DNA of 64,000 bases from Bacillota bacterium (GTDB lineage Bacteria > Bacillota > Clostridia > Lachnospirales > Lachnospiraceae): contig JAEYGZ010000038.1 of NCBI GenBank assembly GCA_023409535.1, forward strand, positions 329,197 through 393,196. Reading direction: 5' to 3'. The notes below the pieces were generated by a model, which did not search any database, was not told where the DNA came from, and saw only the letters and a list, made by a program, of their open reading frames with translations. A program made the position numbers and the translations under genes. Each line of letters starts with the position of its first letter. Position 1 is the first letter of the stretch. Shown piece after piece: positions 23,972 to 32,656 of this stretch.

Positions 23972-24658
23972 TTAGTCTTCTGTCTTTGTAAAGCGATATC
24001 CGACACTGCGAACGGTTTTAATTCTGTCCGTCCCTATCTTACCCAGCTTCTGCCTCAAGGTACGAATATGAATGTCAAGGGTTCTGGATTCTCCGTCATA
24101 TTCATAACCCCAGATTTGATTCAGCAGCTCATCCCGGCTGACAACCCTGACATCATGCTCTATAAGATAGAGAAGAAGCTCATACTCCTTATAGGTAAGC
24201 TCCACAGGCATTCCGGCATTGCTTACTTCCCTGGTCTGAGGATTGATCTTTAAGGTGTCGATTGAAATAATATCATCCACCTCTTCATTTCTTGACCTGC
24301 GCAGCAGAGAACGGATTCTTGCCGCAAGCTCAAGTACACCGAAGGGTTTTGTAATATAATCGTCTGCTCCGACATCCAATCCCATTACTTTATCCAGCTC
24401 CTTATCCTTTGCCGTAAGGCAAATCACCGGAACATTCTTTAGCTGTGTATCCTGTCTTAGCATACGTATTGCTGTTAAGCCGTCCATACCTGGAAGCATC
24501 AGGTCAAATATGGCCAAATCCGGCTTTTCGTCCTTCATGTCCAGTAATGCCGGTTCCGCTGACTCATATGCCTTAATCTGATAGCCGAACCCCTCAAGTG
24601 CAATCTTAAGGAGCTCTCTGATATTCTCATCGTCCTCAATTACATAGATTCGTTCCAT
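23972..24658 (-). CDS. phoP: OmpR/PhoB family response regulator
   Basis: The 228-residue regulator has a receiver domain with acidic residues Asp9 and Asp10, the phosphorylated Asp52 (LAIFDLMLPGMDG) and the conserved Lys in CLTAKDKE, then a winged-helix DNA-binding domain from about residue 128 (ELTYKEYELLLYLIEHD, GESRTLDIHIRTLRQKLG). AGAGAGG precedes the ATG. It sits between phoU and the kinase gene in the phosphate operon, so it should bind the three 11-bp-spaced repeats upstream of pstS. Confidence 0.9.
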   Translation of the reverse strand: MERIYVIEDDENIRELLKIALEGFGYQIKAYESAEPALLDMKDEKPDLAIFDLMLPGMDGLTAIRMLRQDTQLKNVPVICLTAKDKELDKVMGLDVGADDYITKPFGVLELAARIRSLLRRSRNEEVDDIISIDTLKINPQTREVSNAGMPVELTYKEYELLLYLIEHDVRVVSRDELLNQIWGYEYDGESRTLDIHIRTLRQKLGKIGTDRIKTVRSVGYRFTKTED

Positions 24659-24736
24659 TTTGCACCTCTCTTCATCTTAATGTTATGACTGAATAACCTG
24701 GTCTGCAGGCAATATCGTCTGAGCTTGCCTCCGCTG

Positions 24737-25399
24737 CTACAGAATGCGGATATTGTTTACAGATCCTGTTTCATGAAACTCCGTCCACTCACAGATGTTT
24801 ACCGCATGATCGCCGATTCTTTCAAAATATTTTGCTATCATCAGAATATCAACGCATTGATCCACATGCTCGTTGGTGGATCGAAGCAAGCCTGCAACCT
24901 CTTCTTTCACCTTATCAAACAGCTCGTCGACTACGTCGTCCCTCTTCATGATTTCTTTGGATTCTTCAACATTAACCGATGTAAATGCATCTACCGCATC
25001 ATGCACCATGGCTTTTGCCACCTTGCCCATCTCCGGAATATGCTTCACTAGATCATAAACCGGTTCTCTTCTCTCTCTGATAATTAATTCCGCAATATCC
25101 GCTGCATGATCACCGATGCGCTCCATATCTGTAACAACCTTTAATGCGGTGGTAACGATTCTTAAGTCTCTGGCAACCGGCTGTTGCTTTAAAATCAGGG
25201 AAAGGCATCTGGCCTCAATGGTTTTCTCAATATCATTTATATTGCGGTCCCCTTCAATAATTTCCTTTGCCAAAGCTTCATTCTGTGTTTCAAAGGCCTC
25301 AAGCGTTTTTTCTATAGCAACTTCAATGAGATGTCCCATTTCCGTCAAATTATCCTTTAGTAATTGCAGCTCATGTTCAAAGCTCATTCTGGCGGTCAT
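24737..25399 (-). CDS. phoU: phosphate transport regulator PhoU
   Basis: This 220-residue protein has the two three-helix PhoU repeats: residues 1-105 contain RDINDIEKTIEARCLSLILK-like and DMERIGDHAADIAELI, and the second half repeats them as YFERIGDHAVNICEW. The ERIGDHA metal-binding motifs are both intact. PhoU restrains the PhoR kinase when the Pst transporter is saturated. AGGAGG precedes the ATG. It lies between pstB and the regulator gene. Confidence 0.95.
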   Translation of the reverse strand: MTARMSFEHELQLLKDNLTEMGHLIEVAIEKTLEAFETQNEALAKEIIEGDRNINDIEKTIEARCLSLILKQQPVARDLRIVTTALKVVTDMERIGDHAADIAELIIRERREPVYDLVKHIPEMGKVAKAMVHDAVDAFTSVNVEESKEIMKRDDVVDELFDKVKEEVAGLLRSTNEHVDQCVDILMIAKYFERIGDHAVNICEWTEFHETGSVNNIRIL

Positions 25400-25458
25400 A
25401 TCATTTCCTCCTCTACGATAATTATAATTTATCCTATAATCTATGTCAAATCATGGCA

Positions 25459-26217
25459 TCAACCGAATCTACCCGTAATATAGTCCTCTGTTCTCTTATC
25501 CTCCGGTCTGGTAAACAAGGTATCCGTCGCTGCAAATTCAACCACTTCACCCACCAGGAAAAAAGCTGTGTAGTCAGAGATTCTGGCTGCCTGCTGCATA
25601 TTATGGGTTACGATGGCTACCGTATACTTTTCCTTCAGATCAGACATCAGGTCCTCTATCTTCAAGGTAGAGATGGGATCCAAAGCGGAAGTAGGTTCAT
25701 CCATCAACAGAATCTCCGGTTCAACCGCCAGTGCCCTGGCAATGCAAAGCCTCTGCTGCTGACCGCCGGATAACCCAAGAGCAGATTTCTTAAGGCGATC
25801 CTTCACTTCGTCAAATAATGCTGCTCCGCGTAAGCTTTCCTCAACAATCTCATCCAGCTTGGTTTTGGACTTGATTCCATGGATTCTTGGGCCGTATGCC
25901 ACATTATCATAGATGGACATAGGAAATGGATTCGGCTGCTGGAATACCATACCGATTTTTTTACGAAGCAGTGTGGTATCCACCCTGGGGTCATAAATGT
26001 CTTCTCCGTCCAGGGTTACCAATCCTTCAATTTTTACTCCCGGAATCAGGTCATTCATACGGTTTAATGTCTTCAAGAAGGTTGACTTACCACAGCCGGA
26101 GGGACCGATAAATGCTGTAATTGATCTTTCTTTAATATTCATATCCACATCTTTTAACGCATGATTCGTTCCGTAATGTAAATTCAGTCCTTTAGTTATT
26201 ATTTTATCCTTTATCAT
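25459..26217 (-). CDS. pstB: phosphate ABC transporter ATP-binding protein
   Basis: PstB is the ATPase of the high-affinity phosphate transporter. Motifs: Walker A GPSGCGKST (about 38-46), Q loop FQQPNPFPMSIYDNV, signature LSGGQQQRLC, Walker B ILLMDEPTSALDP, and switch His in VTHNMQQA. I start at the ATG at 26217 with GAGGATAATT upstream; the frame extends four codons further. The length of 252 residues is normal. It follows pstA by 52 bases. Confidence 0.95.
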   Translation of the reverse strand: MIKDKIITKGLNLHYGTNHALKDVDMNIKERSITAFIGPSGCGKSTFLKTLNRMNDLIPGVKIEGLVTLDGEDIYDPRVDTTLLRKKIGMVFQQPNPFPMSIYDNVAYGPRIHGIKSKTKLDEIVEESLRGAALFDEVKDRLKKSALGLSGGQQQRLCIARALAVEPEILLMDEPTSALDPISTLKIEDLMSDLKEKYTVAIVTHNMQQAARISDYTAFFLVGEVVEFAATDTLFTRPEDKRTEDYITGRFG

Positions 26218-26269
26218 AATTATCCTCAAGCCTTTCTTTCCCCGTATCGTCCTCCGTACAGGTATTATT

Positions 26270-27154
26270 TTAGCGCTTATTTACATTAAATTTATGTGAT
26301 AAAAATTTCGTCAGGAAATTGATCCCCAAAACAATCACTAATAATACAAATGCAATTCCAAAAGCGTCACTATATTTAGCCTTCTCCATACTTAGATACA
26401 TCTGTATGGTCAGCGTTCCTCCGGGCTGAAGGATTTTCTCCAATAATCCCTCTCCGTATTGTCCCAGCTTTGGCAATAAATACCCGCTTCCTGCCGTAAA
26501 TAATAAAGCAGCGGATTCCCCCACAATACGGCCGATGGACAGGATGATACCCGTGATGATACCGGGCATTGCGGAGGGCAGGAGTATTGTTCTGATCATA
26601 TACCATTTTGTCGCACCTATTCCCAACGCACCGCTTCGGTAGCTGGAAGGAACCGTTCGAAGTGCTTCCTGCGTATTTCGTGTGATTAATGGCAGAACCA
26701 TAATGGCCAGAGTTAAGGAACCTGTCAATACGGAAAAGCCTAACTTTAATGTGATACCAAAAAATACATAGCCGAACAATCCAAATATAATGGAGGGAAT
26801 TCCGGAAAGTGTCTCCGTTGTAAACTCAATCAGACGGACAATTCTGCCTGGTTTTGCATATTCGTTTAAGTAAATCGCGGCGCCTACGCCAAAGGGGATA
26901 GCAATCATTAAGGTAATTACGATAATATAAAGGGTATTCACAATATTTCCGGCAATACCGAAGGTTCCTTTTAATGTACTTGGCACATTGGTAAGAAAAG
27001 CCCAGTCAACGGAGGATATACCACGGATCGTCACATAACCGACGATAACTGCGAGAATTATGATTGATATGGAGGCACAGAAATAAATAACTGCAAGAAT
27101 CAAAAAATCAAGCGGTCTTCTTTTTTTATCATAGATACTTTTAGCTGTTGGCAT
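26270..27154 (-). CDS. pstA: phosphate ABC transporter permease PstA
   Basis: The 294-residue product has six predicted membrane helices, beginning with FLILAVIYFCASISIIILAV. The permease EAA-type loop is ALRTVPSSYRSGALGIGATK. It pairs with PstC as the membrane channel for phosphate. The start overlaps the end of pstC by 14 bases, and GGAGG precedes the ATG, so the two are translationally coupled. Confidence 0.94.
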   Translation of the reverse strand: MPTAKSIYDKKRRPLDFLILAVIYFCASISIIILAVIVGYVTIRGISSVDWAFLTNVPSTLKGTFGIAGNIVNTLYIIVITLMIAIPFGVGAAIYLNEYAKPGRIVRLIEFTTETLSGIPSIIFGLFGYVFFGITLKLGFSVLTGSLTLAIMVLPLITRNTQEALRTVPSSYRSGALGIGATKWYMIRTILLPSAMPGIITGIILSIGRIVGESAALLFTAGSGYLLPKLGQYGEGLLEKILQPGGTLTIQMYLSMEKAKYSDAFGIAFVLLVIVLGINFLTKFLSHKFNVNKR

Positions 27155-28079
27155 CTTTTTTTCCTCCCTTCATAACTGCGCTTAATATCAAATTTATAAT
27201 CATGATGAAGGCAAATAAGACTAGCCCGATTGTAAACAATACCTGCTTATGCGTATCTGCAGAATAAGACATTTCGCTGACAACTGCTGTTGTTAAAAAG
27301 CGTACGGAATTAAAAGGCAGCGGAATATTTGCTTTATTACCGGCTACCAGACTGATCGCCATCGCTTCACCGATCGCTCTGCCCACACCAAGTACAATCG
27401 CTGTCACAATACCGGATTTGGCGGCCGGAATAATTACCTTAAAGATGGTCTGGATTTTCGTTGCGCCCAGCGCCAGAGATGCCTGCTTATAATGCTCCGG
27501 TACTGCTTTTATGGATGATTCGCTGACATTAATTACGGTTGGTAATATCATAATTGCTAATACCAGTACAGCGGAAATCAAATTAGAACCACCCGTAAAC
27601 TGATGCGTAGGTGAATCTTTAAAAATCAATAATTCTATCTTATAAATAATAGGATTTAAGATCAAAATACCAATCAAACCATAAATAACAGACGGGATGC
27701 CCGCCAGCAGCTCTACTGCGGGCCGAACGATTGCTGCCAATGGCTTCGGAGCCGTCTCTGCCAAAAAAACCGCCGTCATCAATCCGATGGGAACGCCGAT
27801 CAAAATAGCCAGAGAGGTACCAAATAATGAGGTAAGAATAACATATAGAATACCGAATCTGGGCTCTGCGGCAGTAGGCATCCAAACGGTTCCAAACAGT
27901 ATCTCTTTCAGACCGACCTTAAAGATCGCCGGTGTACCGCGGATAATCATGTATAAGGTTATTGAAAAGACCGCCAAAACCGTAAAAAACGCACACGCGA
28001 TAAAAATATAAGCCGCCACTTTTTCTACCGTTTTCTTCGTCTTATAATTTCCTATAATGGAGAAAGTTTTATCTCTCAT
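27141..28079 (-). CDS. pstC: phosphate ABC transporter permease PstC
   Basis: The 312-residue product has about six membrane helices (the first in YIFIACAFFTVLAVFSITLY) and the cytoplasmic coupling loop IKAVPEHYKQASLALGATKI. I choose the ATG at 28079 with AAGGAG 5 bases upstream; a GTG two codons earlier is in the same frame. It follows pstS after a hairpin-bearing gap of about 107 bases. Confidence 0.94.
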   Translation of the reverse strand: MRDKTFSIIGNYKTKKTVEKVAAYIFIACAFFTVLAVFSITLYMIIRGTPAIFKVGLKEILFGTVWMPTAAEPRFGILYVILTSLFGTSLAILIGVPIGLMTAVFLAETAPKPLAAIVRPAVELLAGIPSVIYGLIGILILNPIIYKIELLIFKDSPTHQFTGGSNLISAVLVLAIMILPTVINVSESSIKAVPEHYKQASLALGATKIQTIFKVIIPAAKSGIVTAIVLGVGRAIGEAMAISLVAGNKANIPLPFNSVRFLTTAVVSEMSYSADTHKQVLFTIGLVLFAFIMIINLILSAVMKGGKKDANS

Positions 28080-28118
28080 AAACACTCCTTATTGAACCAT
28101 ATGTTTAATAACAGCTTT

Positions 28119-28151
28119 AGGAAGAACTACTCCTTTAAGAGTAACTCTTCC
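28119..28151 (-). other. intercistronic hairpin between pstS and pstC
   Basis: AGGAAGAACTACTC and GAGTAACTCTTCCT form an imperfect 14-bp stem with a 5-base loop. It lacks a strong T run and may partly end or stabilise the pstS message, which would explain higher binding-protein output compared with the permeases. Confidence 0.5.
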
Positions 28152-28186
28152 TCCAGCATAATTTTTATGAATGTTTTCCCTTTTCT

Positions 28187-29107
28187 TTACGGAAGAATTA
28201 ATCCTACGCTTTTAATTAATTCCTGACCTTCACTTGACTTAAGGTATTCAAAGAATGCCTGAGTTGTTTCACTCTGAGCTGAGATCTCGCCCTTAGTTGC
28301 CATAACAAAAGGTCTGCTTAAAGCATAGGAACCTGCCTTAATATTCTCTTCCGTAGGCTCTACACCTTCCACCTTTACTGCAGTTACGGTATCATCAAGA
28401 ATATCTAAGGATACATATCCGATTGCGCCGGGTGTGGAGCTAACTTTAGCTAATACACCGCCGGTGCTGTTGATTTCGTTGGAGTATGCTGCCTTGTCAA
28501 CGATTTCAAGAAGCTCTTCAAAAGCACCTCTGGTACCGGAACCTGCTTCTCTTCCGACTACTACGATAGGCTGATCAGCGCCTCCCAAGTCCTTCCAGTT
28601 TGTGATTGCACCGGTATAAATCTGAGCTAACTGATCCTTGGTAAGATCTGCTACTGTATTTGCTGTATCAACGATTACTGCAATACCGTCAATTGCTACG
28701 ATGTTCTCTGCAAGTCCTGCGCTCTTCTCAGTATCCTTCAGGCTTCTGGAAGAGTTACCTATGTCCACGGTACCTGCGGTTACTGCTTCGATACCGGCGC
28801 CGGAGCCTGTAAATTCAGCGGTAACAGTTACATTAGGATATTTAGCCATAAAAGCTTCTGCTGCTGCGTTAGCAAGCTTCTCCATAGAAGTTGAACCACT
28901 CATCGTTACGGTTCCGCTCAAATCCTGAGCAGCATCTTCGGTATTATTATCTTCAGGTGTGGTGTTGCTGTCAGCCGGAGCCTGTGTTGCTTCTGCGTTA
29001 CCGTTATCGCTTGTGTCGCTCTTCGTCGAGCAAGCGCTGAGTGCACCTACAACAAATATACATACAAATAATAAAGCTCCAATTCCTCTAAATCTTTTTT
29101 TCATCAT
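28187..29107 (-). CDS. pstS: phosphate-binding lipoprotein PstS
   Basis: The product (306 residues) is the surface phosphate receptor. A lipoprotein signal peptide ends in GALSAC with lipidated Cys26, followed by a Thr/Asn-rich linker to about residue 62. The binding domain begins SGTVTMSGSTSMEKLANAAA, where the GSTS loop contacts phosphate, and continues with EFTGSGAGIEA and VVGREAGSGTRGAFEEL, the second phosphate-contact loop. AAGGAG precedes two consecutive ATG codons. It is the first gene of the operon and is preceded by a PhoP box. Confidence 0.95.
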   Translation of the reverse strand: MMKKRFRGIGALLFVCIFVVGALSACSTKSDTSDNGNAEATQAPADSNTTPEDNNTEDAAQDLSGTVTMSGSTSMEKLANAAAEAFMAKYPNVTVTAEFTGSGAGIEAVTAGTVDIGNSSRSLKDTEKSAGLAENIVAIDGIAVIVDTANTVADLTKDQLAQIYTGAITNWKDLGGADQPIVVVGREAGSGTRGAFEELLEIVDKAAYSNEINSTGGVLAKVSSTPGAIGYVSLDILDDTVTAVKVEGVEPTEENIKAGSYALSRPFVMATKGEISAQSETTQAFFEYLKSSEGQELIKSVGLILP

Positions 29108-29181
29108 CTTATCTCCTTCTTTTTTCTTCCTGTTTACAATAATAAATTAACATGTTATAGCCTCTCCAGATACCATAATTC

Positions 29182-29209
29182 TGTTCAGTTTTTGTAAAAT
29201 CTATGTAAA
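29182..29209 (-). promoter_or_regulatory. PhoP box upstream of pstS
   Basis: On the minus strand TTTACA (29209-29204), TTTACA (29198-29193) and TGAACA (29187-29182) occur at exact 11-base spacing. This matches the TT(A/T)ACA repeats with a 5-base gap bound by PhoP in Bacillus. It lies about 75-100 bases before the pstS start. Confidence 0.7.
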
Positions 29210-29332
29210 GCGGTATAATAAAGTCGGTTTCTGTATAAATTATTATGTTTATTTATTGTCAGTATATCCGAAAATAAGTATAATTAATTATCGCTTGATA
29301 GATATATGCATTAGGAGAAAGTGAGGACAGAT

Positions 29333-31051
29333 ATGTATAAAAGTGAAGAAATACGCAGATTAGCTCCTGAGATGGATCCGCTCCGTTTAGGAATGGGTTG
29401 GAAGCTTACGGATCTGAATAAACCGAAAATTATGATTGAAAGCACCATGGGTGACAGCCATCCGGGAAGTGTACACCTGCTGGAATTTGTACAATTGGCG
29501 GCAGAGGGAGTCAGTGAAGCCGGCGGAAAAGCCGCCCGTTATTTTACCACGGATATTTGTGACGGTATGGCACAGGGACACGATGGTATCAATTATTCCT
29601 TAGTCAGCCGTGATATGATTGCTAATATGGTAGAGATACATAATAATGCTACCCCCTTTGACGCCGGAATCTTTATCGCCAGCTGTGATAAGGGACTCCC
29701 AGGTCTTTTAATGGGGATTGGACGTACCAATCTGCCTGCAGTGGTAATCCCCGGAGGTGTAATGGAAGCCGGCCCTGATTTGCTCACCCTTGAACAGATC
29801 GGCATGTACAGCGCAAGGTGTAAGCGGGGTGAGATTACCGAAGAACAGCTGGATTATTACAAGCATAATGCATGCCCTTCCTGCGGAGCATGCAGCTTCA
29901 TGGGTACGGCAGGAACCATGCAGGTTATGAGTGAAGCCCTGGGTCTTGCCCTGCCGGGAAGCGCTCTCCTTCCGGCTACCTGCAGTGATTTGCGTGACGT
30001 TGCTAAACAGGCAGGCTTCTATGCCATGGAATTAGCACACTCCGGTCTGACCGCCAGAGATATCGTAACCAAGAAAAGCTTTGAAAATGCTATTATCGTC
30101 CATGCCGCAATTTCAGGCTCCACCAACGCACTGCTGCATTTGCCTGCCATTGCTCATGAGTTTGGGATTCCTATTGATGCCGACACCTTTGAACAGATCC
30201 ATAAAGATGCGCGTTATATCCTGGATGTACGCCCCGCCGGCCAATGGCCCTCGGAGTATGTATATTATGCCGGAGGGGTTCCAGCCATTATGGAGGAGCT
30301 GCGTGGCTTACTTCATTTAGATGCTATGACCGTAACCGGTAAGACTCTGGGTGAGAATCTGGATGCGCTGCGTGACAGCGATTATTATGAGAAATGCTCC
30401 CTGTATCTTAAGAAAACCGGGTTAAAGAAAGAAGATATTATCCGTCCCATTGATAATCCCATAAGCGATAAAGGTACCATTGCACTTCTGCGAGGCAACC
30501 TGGCACCTGAGGGTGCCGTTGTAAAGCACTCTGCCGTACCGCAGGAAATGCATCAGGCAGTACTGCATGCACGTCCTTTTGATTGTGAAGAGGATGCTAT
30601 CGCGGCAGTACTGGCACATGACATACATCCGGGAGATGCGGTATTCATTCGATATGAGGGTCCGAAGGGGAGCGGTATGCCGGAGATGTTTTACACGACG
30701 GAAGCAATCGCATCGGATGAGGTACTGTCTAAATCCATCGCTCTCATTACTGACGGCCGTTTCTCCGGTGCAACTAAGGGTCCGGCAATCGGTCATGTAT
30801 CCCCTGAGGCGGCGGAAGGCGGTCCTATTGCCCTGGTAGAAGAGGATGATTTAATTGAGATAGATATTCCAAACAGGGTTCTGGCGATTGTGGGGGTAAA
30901 AGGAGAACGTAAGTCCTCCGAAGAAATTCAGGAGCTTCTGGATCAAAGGCGCGCTGTATGGCAGCCTAAGCCTGCCCGATATGCAAGCGGTGTGCTGAAG
31001 ATATATTCGGAACGTGCTGTTAGTCCCATGCGGGGCGGCTATATGATGTAA
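29333..31051 (+). CDS. ilvD: IlvD/Edd family dehydratase, probable dihydroxy-acid dehydratase
   Basis: The 572-residue enzyme belongs to the Fe-S dependent IlvD/Edd family. Cluster cysteines are in ASCDKGLPGLLMG and CPSCGACSFMGTAGTMQ, and the C-terminal part has ITDGRFSGATKGPAIGHVSP with the catalytic serine. The N-terminal MIESTMGDSHPGSVHLLEF differs from housekeeping IlvD, so the substrate could be a sugar acid and not the branched-chain precursor; no other ilv or sugar-acid gene is adjacent to settle it. I start at the ATG at 29333 (GAGG 6 bases upstream); a GTG at 29321 is an alternative. Confidence 0.8.
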   Translation: MYKSEEIRRLAPEMDPLRLGMGWKLTDLNKPKIMIESTMGDSHPGSVHLLEFVQLAAEGVSEAGGKAARYFTTDICDGMAQGHDGINYSLVSRDMIANMVEIHNNATPFDAGIFIASCDKGLPGLLMGIGRTNLPAVVIPGGVMEAGPDLLTLEQIGMYSARCKRGEITEEQLDYYKHNACPSCGACSFMGTAGTMQVMSEALGLALPGSALLPATCSDLRDVAKQAGFYAMELAHSGLTARDIVTKKSFENAIIVHAAISGSTNALLHLPAIAHEFGIPIDADTFEQIHKDARYILDVRPAGQWPSEYVYYAGGVPAIMEELRGLLHLDAMTVTGKTLGENLDALRDSDYYEKCSLYLKKTGLKKEDIIRPIDNPISDKGTIALLRGNLAPEGAVVKHSAVPQEMHQAVLHARPFDCEEDAIAAVLAHDIHPGDAVFIRYEGPKGSGMPEMFYTTEAIASDEVLSKSIALITDGRFSGATKGPAIGHVSPEAAEGGPIALVEEDDLIEIDIPNRVLAIVGVKGERKSSEEIQELLDQRRAVWQPKPARYASGVLKIYSERAVSPMRGGYMM

Positions 31052-31145
31052 TAGGAATGTAGTGAGCATATTGTAAGCCAGCTTACAAATATGCGGACGA
31101 AGCGAAAGATCACGACTATGCTTTTCATTCATGATATAGAATTGA

Positions 31146-31199
31146 AAAAGGGTTGTTGTAAAATAATTGCGAACGCAATTAACCTGCAACAACCCTTTT
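31146..31199 (+). terminator. terminator after the IlvD/Edd gene
   Basis: AAAAAGGGTTGTTG-type and CAACAACCCTTTT arms form a 13-bp stem around an inner ATTGCG/CGCAAT stem. It lies between the dehydratase gene and the convergent tRNA-Arg. Confidence 0.65.
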
Positions 31200-31206
31200 C
31201 TATAGA

Positions 31207-31278
31207 TGTTCCCAGCAGGAATCGAACCTGCAACTGAGACTTAGGAGGTCCCTGTTATATCCATTTAACTATGAGAAC
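31207..31278 (-). tRNA. tRNA-Arg (anticodon CCT)
   Basis: The minus strand folds as a 72-base tRNA: acceptor GTTCTCA/TGGGAAC, D arm with GTTAAATGGATA, anticodon stem GGGAC/GTCTC around loop CTCCTAA giving anticodon CCT, T arm GCAGG-TTCGATT-CCTGC, discriminator A. CCA is not encoded. Confidence 0.95.
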
Positions 31279-31375
31279 ACTGTTTATCTCATTCCTTTCG
31301 GAAGTGAAATCATAAACACAGCGTATTTATTCTACTATGTCCTGCCTGCTAAGTCAATAACAAATCTAGATAAAA

Positions 31376-32266
31376 TCAATCCTTTGCCTGCTCAGAAAAG
31401 CCGATACTGCCCTGCATCCACAGATTACCCTTGAATCTTCTTCCAACCATAGGTTCTCCAAGCAAATCTTCTTTATTAATGCACAGACGGAAGGTAATGT
31501 CATTACATACCAGCTGCATATCATAAATTTCTTCCCTGGTAAGACTGTTCACGATAGTATTGCACTCCAAAATTGTAGCAATTACACTGTAATTATCAGA
31601 CTCCGACCCAAAGGGAATGAATGAGGTATCCACGATGGAATAGATGTCTTCCTTCTTCGCCCTTCTTGATATCATTGCATAGGTATCAATATCATCAATG
31701 GTCAGGCTGTCAATGGCGTCCTGATTTCCTTTCTTTGCTTCCGCAATAAGATTATTGCGGTACTTTGTCTCCGCGCTGATGTTGCGGACCTGAACCTCAT
31801 CCATTTCAATAGGAAGCAGAATCTTACCCTCCAGGGATAAGGCCGCCAGTGTGATGGGAAAAGAAGTACCCATGGGCATATTTTGATTCTTCTTTTCCAG
31901 ATATTCAATGACATTTTGTAAATAAAAAATCAGGGAAACCCCTAACCGGAAATCATCACACATACCGGTGTATGCTTCCGAATCTACTCTTTTATTAATT
32001 CCCACTTCTTCCCTTGTACTAATCGCCTGCCCATAGATCACAGGGAAATAATGATCCATATGGAATTTCTGGTTCTCATCCATCTCTCCGCGAATCGTTA
32101 TTCCTATTCCATCACCATATTCCATAATAATTTCTGTCAGACTGTTATTGCTTAGCTGCACGGAACGCACCTTTACCGCATTTTCTGTTATGCTCTCCAA
32201 TAGCTGATTTAATTCCATTCTATTATTAATATTCGAAAATCCTATTGCTCTCAGATAACTATGCAT
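31376..32266 (-). CDS. DUF3881 family protein
   Basis: The 296-residue product begins MHSYLRAIGFSNINNRMELN and contains the family segments MDHYFPVIYGQAISTREEVG, MCDDFRLGVSLIFYLQNVIE, and the end WMQGSIGF. DUF3881 is found almost only in Lachnospiraceae, is soluble, and has no known function. GGAGG lies 5 bases before the ATG. It is divergent from adhE across a 390-base region that holds DnaA-box-like and Rex-like sites. Confidence 0.75.
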   Translation of the reverse strand: MHSYLRAIGFSNINNRMELNQLLESITENAVKVRSVQLSNNSLTEIIMEYGDGIGITIRGEMDENQKFHMDHYFPVIYGQAISTREEVGINKRVDSEAYTGMCDDFRLGVSLIFYLQNVIEYLEKKNQNMPMGTSFPITLAALSLEGKILLPIEMDEVQVRNISAETKYRNNLIAEAKKGNQDAIDSLTIDDIDTYAMISRRAKKEDIYSIVDTSFIPFGSESDNYSVIATILECNTIVNSLTREEIYDMQLVCNDITFRLCINKEDLLGEPMVGRRFKGNLWMQGSIGFSEQAKD

Positions 32267-32413
32267 ATTACCTCCACTGCGCCACTGACTGGCGCTGCCG
32301 GTTGCTTTACTATATACTACGTGTTTCTAACACTTTTGATGTAATAATTATTTATATCATATTTTAATATAATACGCAAGCATCCGCATACGCGATACCT
32401 GTGAAAATTCCAA

Positions 32414-32473
32414 ACATCCACAGAATTCAGAAGTGAAAGGAAGAAAATCCACAGAAATTATTTTTTATCCACA
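32414..32473. promoter_or_regulatory. cluster of three DnaA-box-like sites
   Basis: ACATCCACA (32414-32422), AAATCCACA (32445-32453) and a perfect TTATCCACA (32465-32473) share the ATCCACAG core in the same orientation. They lie between the DUF3881 gene and adhE, about 16 kb from dnaA. Two of the three deviate from the TTATNCACA consensus, so binding is uncertain. Confidence 0.4.
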
Positions 32474-32556
32474 GCGGATCCGCCCTCAGTCTCGCCGCAG
32501 GAGGACTGCTTTGTATAAACTTTATATTTTTCAATCGTTATCCTGTGAATTTTTGT

Positions 32557-32574
32557 TTGTTATTTTTTTAACAA
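32557..32574. promoter_or_regulatory. Rex-type operator 1
   Basis: TTGTTA and TAACAA form a perfect inverted repeat with a 6-base all-T spacer, the geometry of the Rex consensus TTGTTAANNNNTTAACAA. It ends 5 bases before the -35 box of the adhE promoter. Rex derepresses fermentation genes when NADH is high. Confidence 0.6.
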
Positions 32575-32579
32575 ATCTA

Positions 32580-32608
32580 TTTACAAAGATATTTTCTTCT
32601 GTTATATT
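32580..32608 (+). promoter_or_regulatory. adhE promoter
   Basis: TTTACA (-35) and TATATT (-10) are separated by exactly 17 bases, about 50 bases before the adhE start, between two Rex-type sites. Confidence 0.65.
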
Positions 32609-32620
32609 CTAGATAACCGA

Positions 32621-32638
32621 ATGTTAATATTTTAACAA
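32621..32638. promoter_or_regulatory. Rex-type operator 2
   Basis: ATGTTAATATTTTAACAA differs at one base from TTGTTAANNNNTTAACAA. It lies between the -10 box and the AAGGAGG ribosome binding site of adhE, where a bound repressor would block initiation or early elongation. Confidence 0.65.
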
Positions 32639-32656
32639 TCAAAAAGGAGGATATCT

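Noticed and set aside
29160..29332. T-box or leader riboswitch before the IlvD/Edd gene
   Set aside because: No T-box consensus, specifier loop or terminator was found; the gap is explained by the two divergent promoters and the PhoP box.
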